DNA of 64,000 nucleotides from Clostridia bacterium (GCA_017409005.1 JAFQTP010000007.1:1-64000); one strand, 5' to 3'; numbered from the stretch's first letter, positions 18,534-27,212 are shown. Numbers and translations: made by a program. The notes: generated by a model from the sequence alone, not told the origin.

Positions 18534-19796
18534 CTATTTGTTTTGCTCTTTTAAAATTTCATTTAATGCAATTAAAATTCCAAGTTTGCCATATTCATAA
18601 GTTAAACCACCTTGCATATAGGCTGTGTATGGTTCAACCATTGGGCCATCGCAACTAAGTTCAATTGTTGAACCTTGTGTAAAGGTGCCGGCGGCCATAA
18701 TTTCTTCGTGTGGGTATCCTGGCATTGGTGCTGGAACTGGAATTACAAAACTATCAATAGGCGAGCCCTTTTGAATGCCTAAATGGAAATTAACCATGTT
18801 TGCAGGAGTAAACAGATTAATGGTTTGAATAATGTCGGTGCGTGGTTCATTAAATTTAGGGTCAACGTCAAAGCCAAGTTTTTCCATTATACGGCTGGCA
18901 AAAATCATACTTTTTAAACTAGATGTTACAGCCCTTGGTGCTAAAAACAATCCTTTAAAATAAGAAATGTTTTCGTTAAAGTTTGCACCCAAATCTTTGC
19001 CAGTGCCTGGGGCAGTAAAGTGTTCGGCAATATCCCAAATTAAATCTTTTTTCCCTACAACATATCCGCCGCTTTTTGCAATGCCACCACCAAGGTTTTT
19101 CATAAGCGAGCCAACTGCAATGTCGGCACCAACCTCGGTAGGTTCACGGTCCTCAACCAAGTCGCCATAGCAGTTATCTACCATAATAATAACGTTTTTA
19201 TCAATAGCTCTAATTGCTTTTATAACGCGTTCAATTTTTTCAATGCTTAAACTTTTGCGGTGTGAGTATCCACGTGAACGTTGAATTTCAACGAGTTTAA
19301 CATTTCCAAGTTTTAAACGTGCAACAATTTTATCGGTGTCAAAATCGTCGTTAACAAGGTCAATTTGTTCGTAGTTAATTCCGTTTTTTATAAGTGAATT
19401 TCTGCTGTCGCCCTCAATACCAATAATTGTAAGCAGTGAATCGTATGGTGCGCCACTAATAGAAATCATAGTGTCGCCGTGTTTAAGTAGTCCAAAAAAA
19501 GTTAAGCTAAGTGCGTGTGTGCCACTCATAATTTGTGGGCGAACAAGTGCATCTTCGGTTCCAAAAATTTGTGCGTAAATTTGTTCTAGTTTATCACGAC
19601 CTGCGTCATAATAGCCATAGCCAGTAATTTCGGCAAAATCGGAACTTGCAACGCGTGCATCTTGAAATGCTTTCAAAATTTTAGCACTATTTTTTAAACA
19701 TAAATTATCTAGGTTCGCAAAAATTTCGGATAGTTCTTGCTCGGTTTCGGCGGTTAATTTAATTAATTTGTCGTCAATGTTAAATTGGTTTGTCAT
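18534..19796 (-). CDS. PLP-dependent lyase-like protein, aluminium-resistance (YnbB) family
   Basis: A 420-aa fold-type I PLP enzyme of the family annotated as methionine gamma-lyase-like or aluminium-resistance protein. It has the cofactor-binding SGTHALSLTFFGLL, the conserved Asp in VDNCYGDLVE (D207), and the Schiff-base lysine in GSLMKNLGGGIA (K233). The C-terminal domain contains PAPMPGYPHEEIMAAGTF and GPMVEPYTAYMQGGL. It probably acts on a sulfur amino acid, but the true substrate of this family is not settled. It is monocistronic. Confidence 0.85.
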   Translation of the reverse strand: MTNQFNIDDKLIKLTAETEQELSEIFANLDNLCLKNSAKILKAFQDARVASSDFAEITGYGYYDAGRDKLEQIYAQIFGTEDALVRPQIMSGTHALSLTFFGLLKHGDTMISISGAPYDSLLTIIGIEGDSRNSLIKNGINYEQIDLVNDDFDTDKIVARLKLGNVKLVEIQRSRGYSHRKSLSIEKIERVIKAIRAIDKNVIIMVDNCYGDLVEDREPTEVGADIAVGSLMKNLGGGIAKSGGYVVGKKDLIWDIAEHFTAPGTGKDLGANFNENISYFKGLFLAPRAVTSSLKSMIFASRIMEKLGFDVDPKFNEPRTDIIQTINLFTPANMVNFHLGIQKGSPIDSFVIPVPAPMPGYPHEEIMAAGTFTQGSTIELSCDGPMVEPYTAYMQGGLTYEYGKLGILIALNEILKEQNK

Positions 19797-19873
19797 TTAT
19801 ATCGTTTTTCCTTTTGTTTTTACATCAAATATTTTAACAATTAAACTTTTAAAAGTAAACGATTATATATTAT

Positions 19874-19902
19874 TTGACAATTATTTAGCCATTTTTTATA
19901 AT
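19874..19902 (+). promoter_or_regulatory. Consensus promoter of pnuC
   Basis: Exact TTGACA (19874-19879), 17 bp, TATAAT (19897-19902). The leader is only about 18 nt and contains AAAAAGGAGG, so there is no room for a leader riboswitch. Confidence 0.85.
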
Positions 19903-19926
19903 TTTAATGTTGAAAAAGGAGGGTTT

Positions 19927-20859
19927 ATGCAAACAACAAGAAAACAAAATTTTTTTATTAGACTTTGGAATTATTACACCACCTACGAAAAATTTTGGTT
20001 TTTTGGTATTACTATTTTGGCCTTCGCTTTTGCTTTTATTTTTCCTGAAGAAGATATAGGCGGTGTTAATGGCAAAATTGTAATGGTTTTGTATTTGGTA
20101 GATATTTTTAGCAATATCTTATGCGAACTTCTTATTTCAAAACAAAGCAAATGGAACTTTTTGGTATCTTTAGTTGTTGAGTTTACCGAAATTGCAATTT
20201 GCATTGTGTGTGCCTATAGGTTTGCAACCATGGCAACAACAATTTTCTTCTGGATTCCAGTTGATATTATTAGCTTCTTTATGTGGAACAAACATAAAGA
20301 TAAGGACCAAGAAGAACTAACCGAAGTTAGAAAACTTACTGGTTGGCAAGAAGTGTTGGTAATTAGTGCCATTGTTGTTTGGACTATTGGTGTTGGATAT
20401 TTACTAACACTAATTGATGTTGAATCGGGTATTTTATCAGATAGCCCAATGCTTGAAAAAGTTGTGTGTTACTTAGATGCTTGTTGTAGTGCTGTTGGCA
20501 TTGCGAACGGATTGTTTATTTTGTTTAGATACCGCGAACAATGGATTGCTTGGTATATTGCAACATTTATCGAAATTGCAATTAACATTATGGCAGGGCA
20601 ATGGATTTTGTTAGTGTTAAAATTTGGTTATTTAACCAACACTACTTATGGCTATGTTAAATGGACAAAATATATTAAAGAAAAACAAACTGCAAACATA
20701 GTTGTGGTTGACGAAACAAAAAAAGTTGAAGATAATTTAGAGGAACCTTCAACTGAAAATGTTAATATCGAATTAAAAACTGAAAATATAAAGAAAAAGG
20801 CAAATAAAAATAGTAAAACAAAAAAAGAAGTTAATAACACTGAAAATTTAACTAATTAA
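19927..20859 (+). CDS. pnuC: Nicotinamide mononucleoside transporter PnuC
   Basis: A 310-aa inner-membrane protein of the PnuC family, which takes up nicotinamide riboside for NAD synthesis. Seven or so hydrophobic helices cover residues 20-235, with the typical helix-end motifs WNKHKDKDQEELTEVRKLTGWQ and YGYVKWTKYIK. A Lys/Glu/Asn-rich tail of about 60 residues follows and is not part of the usual fold. I start at the ATG at 19927 (AAGGAGGG 6 nt upstream, consensus promoter just before); an in-frame extension to 19768 would overlap the promoter and the opposite gene. Confidence 0.85.
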   Translation: MQTTRKQNFFIRLWNYYTTYEKFWFFGITILAFAFAFIFPEEDIGGVNGKIVMVLYLVDIFSNILCELLISKQSKWNFLVSLVVEFTEIAICIVCAYRFATMATTIFFWIPVDIISFFMWNKHKDKDQEELTEVRKLTGWQEVLVISAIVVWTIGVGYLLTLIDVESGILSDSPMLEKVVCYLDACCSAVGIANGLFILFRYREQWIAWYIATFIEIAINIMAGQWILLVLKFGYLTNTTYGYVKWTKYIKEKQTANIVVVDETKKVEDNLEEPSTENVNIELKTENIKKKANKNSKTKKEVNNTENLTN

Positions 20860-20885
20860 AGATTTAAGTGTTGTTATATTAACGA

Positions 20886-20914
20886 TTGACAAAATTATAA
20901 AAAGTGAATAAAAT
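20886..20914 (+). promoter_or_regulatory. Promoter of efp
   Basis: TTGACA, 17 bp, TAAAAT; it begins 26 bp after the pnuC stop. Confidence 0.75.
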
Positions 20915-20953
20915 AAGTACAGAAATCTAATAAGAAAAGGAAAACAAATTATT

Positions 20954-21511
20954 ATGGTAGACGTAAATGATATTAGAAATGGTATGACATTGTTAATTGA
21001 AGGAAACATTTATCAAATTGTTGAATTCTTACATGTTAAACCAGGTAAAGGTGCTGCTTTCATGAAAACTAAAATGAAAAACTTACGCACCGGCACAACA
21101 TTAGAACGCACATTTAACACAAACGTTAAATTTGAAGAAGCTAGAATCGATAGAAAAACTGTTCAATACCTTTACGAGGCTGGCGGAACATATTACTTTA
21201 TGGATAACGTAACCTACGAGCAATATGAACTATCTGAAGAACAACTTGGCGATAATAAAGATTATTTGCTAGAAAACATGGAAGTTCAATTAACATTCTA
21301 TGGTGCGGAACTTTTAGGAATTACACTTCCAGAAAAAATGGAATATACAATTGTTGAATGTGAACCTGGCATTAAAGATAGCACAGCAACAGCAGCAACC
21401 AAAGTTGCTAAAATTGAAACTGGCTTAACAGTTAGAGTTCCAATGTTTATTAACGAAGGCGATAAAATTATTATTACTACTTATGATGGTAAGTATTACG
21501 GTCGAGCATAA
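20954..21511 (+). CDS. efp: Translation elongation factor P
   Basis: A 185-aa three-domain factor that binds stalled ribosomes between the P and E sites and rescues polyproline synthesis. The KOW-like first domain has the tip loop LHVKPGKGAAF carrying the lysine that is modified in many bacteria; no EpmA/EpmB or YmfI-type modifier is seen in this window. The OB domains end in the conserved EGDKIIITTYDGKYYGRA. The length is standard. Confidence 0.95.
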   Translation: MVDVNDIRNGMTLLIEGNIYQIVEFLHVKPGKGAAFMKTKMKNLRTGTTLERTFNTNVKFEEARIDRKTVQYLYEAGGTYYFMDNVTYEQYELSEEQLGDNKDYLLENMEVQLTFYGAELLGITLPEKMEYTIVECEPGIKDSTATAATKVAKIETGLTVRVPMFINEGDKIIITTYDGKYYGRA

Positions 21512-21524
21512 ATTTAAAATAAGG

Positions 21525-21557
21525 GGTGCAAACATAAAAAAGGTTTGCACCTTTTTT
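21525..21557 (+). terminator. Intrinsic terminator of efp
   Basis: GGTGCAAAC / GTTTGCACC with a 9-nt loop and T-run. Confidence 0.85.
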
Positions 21558-21642
21558 ATTTCCTTTGTTTCTGCTTTAAAACTTTTTTAAATTTTTAAAC
21601 TTTATGTTATACTATTTTTAGTTAAAAGTTTTAAGGAGAAAT

Positions 21643-22389
21643 ATGGATCGTAAAGTTGCATTAATAACAGGTGCTGGACGAGGCATTGGTAAAGCCATTG
21701 CTAAAGAACTTGCACTTAAAGGTTACAATATTATTATAAATTATAATACCAGTGAAAAGGGTGCAAAAGACCTTTATGAAGATTTAAAAGTTTTAAGGTT
21801 AGACCCCATGATTGTTAAGTGTGATATATCTAACGAGGCTGAAGTTAAAGCCATGGTTGATAAAGCCATGGATAAGTATGGGCACATAGATGTGTTAGTA
21901 AACAATGCAGGTATTGCCATCGACGCTCTATTTTTTGACAAAAAGGTTGAAGATTTTAGAAAAACTTTTGATATTAATGTTATTGGAACTTTTTTGGTTA
22001 GTAAATATGTTGGCGATAAAATGTATCAAAATAAGTATGGTAAAATAATTAACATTTCGTCAACCAATGGCATTAACACTTATTTCCCTATGTGTGCCGA
22101 TTACGATGCAAGCAAAGCAGCAATAATTTCGCTAACACACAACTTGGCTGTTCAGTTTGCACCATATGTTAATGTTAATGCAATTGCTCCGGGCTTTATT
22201 GCAACCGAAAGCGAAATTGGTGGAATGGACGAAGAATTTATTAAACTTGAAGAAGAAAAAATTTTGCTAAAACGTGCAGGAACTGAACAAGATGTTGCAA
22301 ACTTAGTAAACTTTTTAGTAAGCGACCAAGCAAGTTTTATTAACAACGAAGTTATTAAAATTGATGGTGGCATTTACGGAGATTGTTAA
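21643..22389 (+). CDS. Short-chain dehydrogenase/reductase (FabG-like)
   Basis: A 248-aa NAD(P)-dependent oxidoreductase. Cofactor motif TGAGRGIGKAIA (9-20), NNAG (87-90), catalytic Ser in ISS (139/140), Y154 and K158 in YDASKAA. The overall pattern is closest to 3-oxoacyl-ACP reductase (FabG), but there are no fatty-acid genes around, so the substrate is uncertain. It is followed 15 bp later by a flavin-binding PNPOx-like gene, probably in one operon. TAAGGAG precedes the ATG. Confidence 0.88.
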   Translation: MDRKVALITGAGRGIGKAIAKELALKGYNIIINYNTSEKGAKDLYEDLKVLRLDPMIVKCDISNEAEVKAMVDKAMDKYGHIDVLVNNAGIAIDALFFDKKVEDFRKTFDINVIGTFLVSKYVGDKMYQNKYGKIINISSTNGINTYFPMCADYDASKAAIISLTHNLAVQFAPYVNVNAIAPGFIATESEIGGMDEEFIKLEEEKILLKRAGTEQDVANLVNFLVSDQASFINNEVIKIDGGIYGDC

Positions 22390-22404
22390 AAAAGGAGAAT
22401 AAAT

Positions 22405-22806
22405 ATGAGTAACAAAATTTTATCAGACGAACAAGTTGAAATTTTAAAAGGTATTGGAATTTGTATGATTGCAACGTCAGGCAAAGATAATTTTCCGCAT
22501 TGCACAATTGTTGAGCCAAGTGTTTATGAAAATAATAGAATTATAATTCCAGTGGTTCAAATGGTTACGTCTAAGAAGAATATTGAAGAAAATAAAAATA
22601 TTTGTTTACATTTTTATAAGGAAGACGAATCTGACCCCGAATTAAATGTTCAATATAAAATTAATGCAGAAGCTGAACTTCAATTTGATGGTGATTTGTT
22701 TTGGAAGGTTAAACACTATGAAGAAACTGAAGTTTTGCCTGAAGGATTTTTTGTTAGTGCAATTGTTGTTGCTAATTTAAAATCTGTTGAGGAATTTGTT
22801 GGATAA
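22405..22806 (+). CDS. Pyridoxamine 5'-phosphate oxidase-like FMN-binding protein
   Basis: A 133-aa split-barrel protein of the PNPOx-like superfamily. It shows the opening GICMIATSGKDNFPHCTIVEP, the strand MVTSKKNIEENKNICLHFY, and a C-terminal VSAIVVANLKSVEEFVG. These small members bind FMN or F420 and act as reductases or sensors; the specific role is not known. The start follows AAAAGGAG. It is the second gene of the operon with the SDR, which supplies a possible redox partner. Confidence 0.75.
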   Translation: MSNKILSDEQVEILKGIGICMIATSGKDNFPHCTIVEPSVYENNRIIIPVVQMVTSKKNIEENKNICLHFYKEDESDPELNVQYKINAEAELQFDGDLFWKVKHYEETEVLPEGFFVSAIVVANLKSVEEFVG

Positions 22807-22832
22807 AAAAAGACCAATCAGGTCTTTTTTAT
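22805..22832. terminator. Bidirectional terminator
   Basis: AAAAAGACC / GGTCTTTTT with a 5-nt loop between convergent genes. Confidence 0.75.
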
Positions 22833-22856
22833 TTTTATATTTTTTTCTTCTAAATT

Positions 22857-23750
22857 TTAGTCTTGTAATTTAAACCAACTTTCAATGTGGTGTATGCACA
22901 TTCCGGTAAATGGTGGAACAAGTTTTTCAAGAATGGATAGTTCTTGGTTCAAAACTTGTTTGCCCTCTTCATAAAATGAAATTGTATTGCCGCTGTTTCC
23001 ACATTCAACACTAAGCGTAATTGTTTTGCTTATGCTGTTAGCAAATTCAAGTTCTTCTTTTGCAACATTAAATATTTCGGTTGCGGTGTCGCGATAACTC
23101 ATAACCACAATGCCATCGGCTTGCTCAATAATGTGTTCGTAGGCAGGTTTCGTAATTCCATTAATTTCAATTTGGTCGTTTAACCAAAACGGAATGTCAT
23201 AAGCAAAATTAATGTCAGGGTAAGTTATATCTAGTTTTATAACCAGATTAATTAAGTTGGTAATCAATGTTTGTCTGCCTAACTCGGTTTCAAAATCTAG
23301 ATTGAATGGTAAATTAGTTTCATTTAAAACGCTATTAGAGTTTTTAGATTGGTGTGGCTCAATATCTAAATGTACACCCGCAAATTGTGTTGATGGATAG
23401 TTTTTATTAAAAGTGGCGTAATTATTAAGTTTATTGTGAAGTTTTTGTTCTTGTTCGGCACTATGCAACCATTTATAATTTCCGTCAAGCCAAAAAACTT
23501 CAATTCCTAGGGTGTTTGCTGATTTTATAAAGTTGGCTGTTTCTTCGTTAAATTTGTTTGTACAATAGTATATTTGATTTATTCCATTTTCTTTTGCAAA
23601 GTTAAGATATGTTTCTTGTGTGTTTAGGTTTAGTTCGTCATTCCACCACCACACAGCTCTAATTGCGGTTTGTGTTTGTGTGCACGAACACCCAACAAAT
23701 ATTAAACTAAATACAATTATACTTATAAACAAACTAATAACTTTTTTCAT
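22857..23750 (-). CDS. Lipoprotein with TIM-barrel (glycosidase-like) domain
   Basis: A 297-aa predicted lipoprotein: residues 1-21 are a signal peptide with lipobox FVGC. The mature part reads like a TIM-barrel hydrolase: VWWWNDELN at strand 1, GINQIYYC, IEVFWLDGNY, then AGVHLDIEPH with the D-x-E typical of a catalytic strand-4 pair, NFAYDIPFW, and a late GIVVMSYRD. This arrangement is seen in GH18-like and related barrels. The substrate is unknown; being anchored outside the membrane it would act on cell-surface or environmental glycans. It is monocistronic. Confidence 0.65.
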   Translation of the reverse strand: MKKVISLFISIIVFSLIFVGCSCTQTQTAIRAVWWWNDELNLNTQETYLNFAKENGINQIYYCTNKFNEETANFIKSANTLGIEVFWLDGNYKWLHSAEQEQKLHNKLNNYATFNKNYPSTQFAGVHLDIEPHQSKNSNSVLNETNLPFNLDFETELGRQTLITNLINLVIKLDITYPDINFAYDIPFWLNDQIEINGITKPAYEHIIEQADGIVVMSYRDTATEIFNVAKEELEFANSISKTITLSVECGNSGNTISFYEEGKQVLNQELSILEKLVPPFTGMCIHHIESWFKLQD

Positions 23751-23889
23751 ATAATAATTTTACTTTAAAAACTTTAATATGGTAAACAAAAATAATGAAA
23801 AATATTTTAATACAAAAAACATATTATTTTTAATTACAACAATAAATTTTTGTAGTAGAATGAATATGTAAATTTACGGAGGTGAAATT

Positions 23890-24216
23890 ATGGCAACAAA
23901 AAAATCTAATTCAAAATCAACTTCAACAAAAACAACAAAAAGTTCCACTGGTGCTGTTTGGGGATTAAACAAAATTTCGATGTACACAATTGTTGCGGTT
24001 GCAGTGTTATATGCAATTTCTATGGTGCTTTCTTTAATTAATGTAAGTTTTAGAGTTGTTGGCGCACTTCAAGGTTTAGCTACCGCTGTTATGATTGGAA
24101 TTGTTTCAGTGCTTGCATGGCGCTATGTTGCATATAAGCCAATGGTTTGGAAAGTTCTTTATGTTCTTTGTTTAATTTTGGTTGTTTGCGGTGTAATTAT
24201 TCCACTTGTTGTGTAA
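23890..24216 (+). CDS. Small hypothetical membrane protein
   Basis: A 108-aa protein with a Ser/Thr/Lys-rich N-terminus (residues 1-22) and three hydrophobic helices (about 30-50, 57-77, 85-107). It ends in the last helix, so the C-terminus is buried or extracellular. The ribosome site GGAGGTG is strong. I recognise no family. It is monocistronic, with its own terminator. Confidence 0.65.
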   Translation: MATKKSNSKSTSTKTTKSSTGAVWGLNKISMYTIVAVAVLYAISMVLSLINVSFRVVGALQGLATAVMIGIVSVLAWRYVAYKPMVWKVLYVLCLILVVCGVIIPLVV

Positions 24217-24236
24217 TGTTTAATTAAATAATAAAA

Positions 24237-24269
24237 AATAAAAACCACCATTATCTGGTGGTTTTTTTG
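24237..24269. terminator. Bidirectional terminator
   Basis: AAAACCACCA / TGGTGGTTTT with a T-run on each strand; it lies at the 3' end of the FTR-like gene. Confidence 0.8.
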
Positions 24270-24469
24270 TTGCTATTATTTGCAATTTTATTATCTTTTT
24301 TAATAAATAAATTACATTTACAATCGCCGGTTTTAACAAACTCGTCGCAAGGGCAAAGCGTTGTGTCGTCTTGCGTTTTGCGACAAGGACAATGGCCATC
24401 ACGCTTTAAAATGCCATTAATAATAATGTCAACATATTCTTTGTTTGGGTTTAAAACATAACCTTTCAC
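24251..24469 (-). CDS. Ferredoxin:thioredoxin reductase catalytic-subunit-like protein
   Basis: A 72-aa Fe-S disulfide reductase-like protein. The cysteine pattern C27-P-C29, C39-P-C41 and C50-K-C52 matches the FTR catalytic subunit, where four Cys bind a [4Fe-4S] cluster and two form the active disulfide. The classical subunit is longer; this is a minimal form. The start is GTG at 24469, not an upstream ATG: GGAGGA lies 7 nt before it, and the stop of the superoxide reductase gene overlaps it (TAGTG), which implies coupled translation. Together with thioredoxin and superoxide reductase in the same operon it would supply reducing power to thioredoxin. Confidence 0.8.
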   Translation of the reverse strand: MKGYVLNPNKEYVDIIINGILKRDGHCPCRKTQDDTTLCPCDEFVKTGDCKCNLFIKKDNKIANNSNKKTTR

Positions 24470-24840
24470 TAGTTGTTCCTCCAAAGTCCATGCAAGTTGC
24501 AATATGCTAAAACAAGTTTAACTTGTTCGCCTTTTTGCAAATTAAAACTAACAACTGGAGGTGTGTTTGGGCTTAAGTTTTTATGATAAACGCCTAAATT
24601 AGTTTCAACTTTAACCCATTCAATAAAGTGTTCTGGTGTCATTGGGTGTTCAACGCTTGAAACAGTAACTGTTAGGGTGTTACATTTTTTAGTAACAACC
24701 GGAACGTGTTTTTCAACTGCGGCATCGGTTGAGTTTGCCACAAGCTCTTCCATAGGTTCGCCGCAACAAACAACTTTAACACCACTATTTTTTGCATATT
24801 CAATAATATTACCGCAATGTTTGCATCTAAATAATTTCAT
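24469..24840 (-). CDS. dfx: Desulfoferrodoxin (superoxide reductase)
   Basis: A 123-aa iron protein that reduces superoxide to hydrogen peroxide without making oxygen, typical of anaerobes. The N-terminal rubredoxin-like centre I has C6, C9, C25 and C26. Centre II ligands are H45, H65, H71, C114 and H117 (EKHVPVV, SVEHPMTPEHFIEW, AYCNLHGLW). It is the second gene of a trx-dfx-FTR-like operon, 25 bp after thioredoxin and overlapping the next gene by one base. Confidence 0.93.
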   Translation of the reverse strand: MKLFRCKHCGNIIEYAKNSGVKVVCCGEPMEELVANSTDAAVEKHVPVVTKKCNTLTVTVSSVEHPMTPEHFIEWVKVETNLGVYHKNLSPNTPPVVSFNLQKGEQVKLVLAYCNLHGLWRNN

Positions 24841-24865
24841 AATATTTCTCCTTTGTGTAAAAAAG

Positions 24866-25177
24866 TTACATAATTTCTTTTAAAATTTGTTTTAAATCGG
24901 CTTCGGTTTTAAAACCTTTAATTTCTTTAACAGGTTTGCCGTTTTTCAAAATGAACATTGTAGGAACAACTTCAATTTTAAATTCTTCGGTTGTTGCGGG
25001 ACTTTCGTCGATGTCTACTTTAACAATGTTTAATTCTTTAATGCTGTTATCTAATTTAATTAGTTCGGTGTTAAGCATGCGGCAAGGTCCGCACCACGAA
25101 GCAAAAAAATCTACAAGTGTAATTTCGGTTTGTTTAACCGCGTTTTCAAATCCATTATCGTCGGTGTAAATAATCAT
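24866..25177 (-). CDS. trxA: Thioredoxin
   Basis: A 103-aa thioredoxin with active site WCGPC (C29, C32) after VDFFASW, and the cis-proline segment EVVPTMF. It reduces protein disulfides in the cytoplasm. It leads an oxidative-stress operon with superoxide reductase and an FTR-like protein; AAAAGGAG precedes the ATG. Confidence 0.93.
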   Translation of the reverse strand: MIIYTDDNGFENAVKQTEITLVDFFASWCGPCRMLNTELIKLDNSIKELNIVKVDIDESPATTEEFKIEVVPTMFILKNGKPVKEIKGFKTEADLKQILKEIM

Positions 25178-25342
25178 GTTTTTCTCCTTTTAAAACTTTT
25201 AATTATTAACAATTACATAATAAAAAATGATGGTAGGTTTGTCAAATAAAATAAAACATGCAAAGTTGGCTAATTATGTGTTTTTGTTTTTTTAAATTAA
25301 AACTGATGTGTTACAATAAATTTAACATTTAAGGGGATAAAA

Positions 25343-26242
25343 ATGAAAATAAAAGTAATTGAAGAAAATAAAAAATTAACTAATAATTGGGAAAACACAG
25401 CAATAATTATATCGCAAGAACAATTGGGTAGTGTTGTAAATGAACAAACCGAAAACGAAATAAATCGTGCATTAAAATATATTACCGAAAACAAGTTGGA
25501 AACTTGTGGCGATAATTATTTAGCTACTTTTAAATTTGAATTTAAAACCGACGATGGTAAAACGGTTTCTGAAACGGTTGGGTTATATACCAACTTTGAA
25601 ACATTTTCAATATATATTGCAATAAATAAATTGGTGCTTGCCGAAAAGTTAAAACAACTTGTAAACACAAAAAGTACGCCATCTAGCCTTTTTATGAGCA
25701 TTATTGGTTCGTTAACCGAATCGGATTATTTAACTTTAGAAAAAATTGAAAATGAACTTACTACACTTCAAGACAAAATTGCAAACGAAAAAGACTTAGA
25801 GCATATTAATAAAAAAATTAATGCTTATCGAAAAGAGTTGGTTAGTTATAAGCAACGCTACGACCAACTTCTTAACATGGTTGAATTTTTTGAAATGCAT
25901 GTTGCCACCATCGATTCCGAAGAGGAAAAGGCAAAATTTAAAGTGCTAGACCGTCGAATTCCTAAACTTCGAAACGAGGTGTTGTATTTGCGTGATTTGC
26001 TTTCGCAACTTAAAGATAGTTGTCAATCGCAGTTTGATATGAGGCAAAACCATTTAATGAAAATTTTTACAATTATAACTGCAATTTTTATGCCACTTCA
26101 ATTAATTGCAGGTTGGTATGGCATGAACCTTGCAATGCCAGAGATTGGTTGGAAATATACTTACCCAGTTGTTGGCGGACTAAGCGTGCTAATTGTGGTT
26201 GGTTTACTGGTGTTTTTCAGCAAGAAAAAATGGTTTAAATAA
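25343..26242 (+). CDS. corA: CorA-like magnesium/divalent cation transporter
   Basis: A 299-aa CorA-family channel. A soluble N-terminal domain with a long coiled coil (about 130-240) leads to two C-terminal membrane helices; the first ends in the signature YGMN (about 262) and the second is followed by basic residues. It forms pentamers for Mg2+ or other divalent uptake. The pore loop after GMN is LAMPE. AAGGGGAT lies before the ATG; it is monocistronic. Confidence 0.88.
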   Translation: MKIKVIEENKKLTNNWENTAIIISQEQLGSVVNEQTENEINRALKYITENKLETCGDNYLATFKFEFKTDDGKTVSETVGLYTNFETFSIYIAINKLVLAEKLKQLVNTKSTPSSLFMSIIGSLTESDYLTLEKIENELTTLQDKIANEKDLEHINKKINAYRKELVSYKQRYDQLLNMVEFFEMHVATIDSEEEKAKFKVLDRRIPKLRNEVLYLRDLLSQLKDSCQSQFDMRQNHLMKIFTIITAIFMPLQLIAGWYGMNLAMPEIGWKYTYPVVGGLSVLIVVGLLVFFSKKKWFK

Positions 26243-26268
26243 GGCTTTAATTTAAGCCTTATTTTTTT
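26239..26268 (+). terminator. Intrinsic terminator of corA
   Basis: AATAAGGCTT / AAGCCTTATT, a short loop and 8 T. Confidence 0.8.
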
Positions 26269-26318
26269 TGTTACGAGCTAAGTTATGTGTTATAATTGTT
26301 ATGTTAAAAGGGAAATAA

Positions 26319-27089
26319 ATGATTGAATTTTTAGAAAAACCGCAAAGTTTAAATTGTGTGTTAATTAATAAAAATTTTAATAACAAACAATTAAAAGGGC
26401 TAAGCGAAGTTTGCTTAGAACTTGATTTTGACTATGCTAATTTAGGTCAGTTGTTGTATGTTGGAAGTTTGCAAAAAACAAAAGTTGTGCAAAGATTTAA
26501 TACCAAACTTTTAATGGACGTTTATAAAAAATTGGTTTCTGTTGTAAAGTTTTGTAATAAAAACAAAATAAAATTTAAACAAACCATTTATGTTAGCAAT
26601 TTAAATCAAAAACAAAATAATAATTTGCTAATGCTTTCATATATGTTAGATGTTAGGTTTAATAAAAACATTTTTAAAAAATTAAATGCCAGTGTGTTGT
26701 ATGCTTGCGATTTTTTAGATAAAGAAAATGCCGACCATAACATGTGTGATTTTAAGGATAATAAATGTGCAAAGCATAGGGCTAAAAATTTTGAACGCAC
26801 CACTGGCTGTTGCCCAAGCACGTGTAAACATCAGGCAAATTGTCCATGTAAAACAAAAAACCTATCGTGTAAATTAATTATGTGCGATTATTTAATGGAG
26901 CAAGGATACTATTTTTCACCTCATAATTTGCCAGTTTTAAGATTAACCTTAAATTATTTAGAGCGTTTAGCAAGTTGGGGTATGTTTTTTAAAACAACAA
27001 AACAAACTTTTAGATTTTTAAGGTTTATTAGGTTTTTAGAAGTGTTTACTTTAATAATTTTTGTGCTTTTACTTTTACCATTGTTTTAA
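26319..27089 (+). CDS. Cysteine-rich hypothetical protein with C-terminal membrane helix
   Basis: A 256-aa protein I do not recognise. Residues 128-190 carry a dense cysteine/histidine cluster (CDFKDNKCAKHR, TGCCPSTCKHQ, NCPCKTKNLSCKLIMC) that probably binds metal or an Fe-S cluster. The basic C-terminus ends in a single membrane helix (about 237-255), so it is likely tail-anchored with the Cys region in the cytoplasm. TATAAT and AAAAGGG lie upstream. It is monocistronic. Confidence 0.6.
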   Translation: MIEFLEKPQSLNCVLINKNFNNKQLKGLSEVCLELDFDYANLGQLLYVGSLQKTKVVQRFNTKLLMDVYKKLVSVVKFCNKNKIKFKQTIYVSNLNQKQNNNLLMLSYMLDVRFNKNIFKKLNASVLYACDFLDKENADHNMCDFKDNKCAKHRAKNFERTTGCCPSTCKHQANCPCKTKNLSCKLIMCDYLMEQGYYFSPHNLPVLRLTLNYLERLASWGMFFKTTKQTFRFLRFIRFLEVFTLIIFVLLLLPLF

Positions 27090-27100
27090 CAAAAAAGTTT

Positions 27101-27130
27101 AACTAGAGGATAAAACCCTCTAGTTTTTAT
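27101..27130 (+). terminator. Intrinsic terminator
   Basis: AACTAGAGG / CCTCTAGTT with a 7-nt loop and T-rich tail. Confidence 0.75.
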
Positions 27131-27179
27131 TTGTTAACCCCCTAAATTTAACTAAATTTGGTTATAAAAACTATAAAAA

Positions 27180-27212
27180 AATTAAAAGTAAAACTTTTAA
27201 TTGTGATATAAT
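27180..27212 (+). promoter_or_regulatory. adhE promoter with operator-like palindrome
   Basis: AATTAAAAGT (27180-27189), AAA, ACTTTTAATT (27193-27202) is a perfect 10+3+10 palindrome. It covers the place of a -35 box for the extended -10 TGATATAAT (TATAAT at 27207-27212). Binding there would block transcription, or an activator could replace the missing -35. It does not match the Rex consensus well; only a TTGTGA half-site follows. Confidence 0.55.

Noticed and set aside
19768-19926. 53-codon N-terminal extension of pnuC
   Set aside because: It overlaps the opposite gene and the perfect TTGACA-17-TATAAT promoter; the ATG at 19927 has a strong ribosome site and fits the family.
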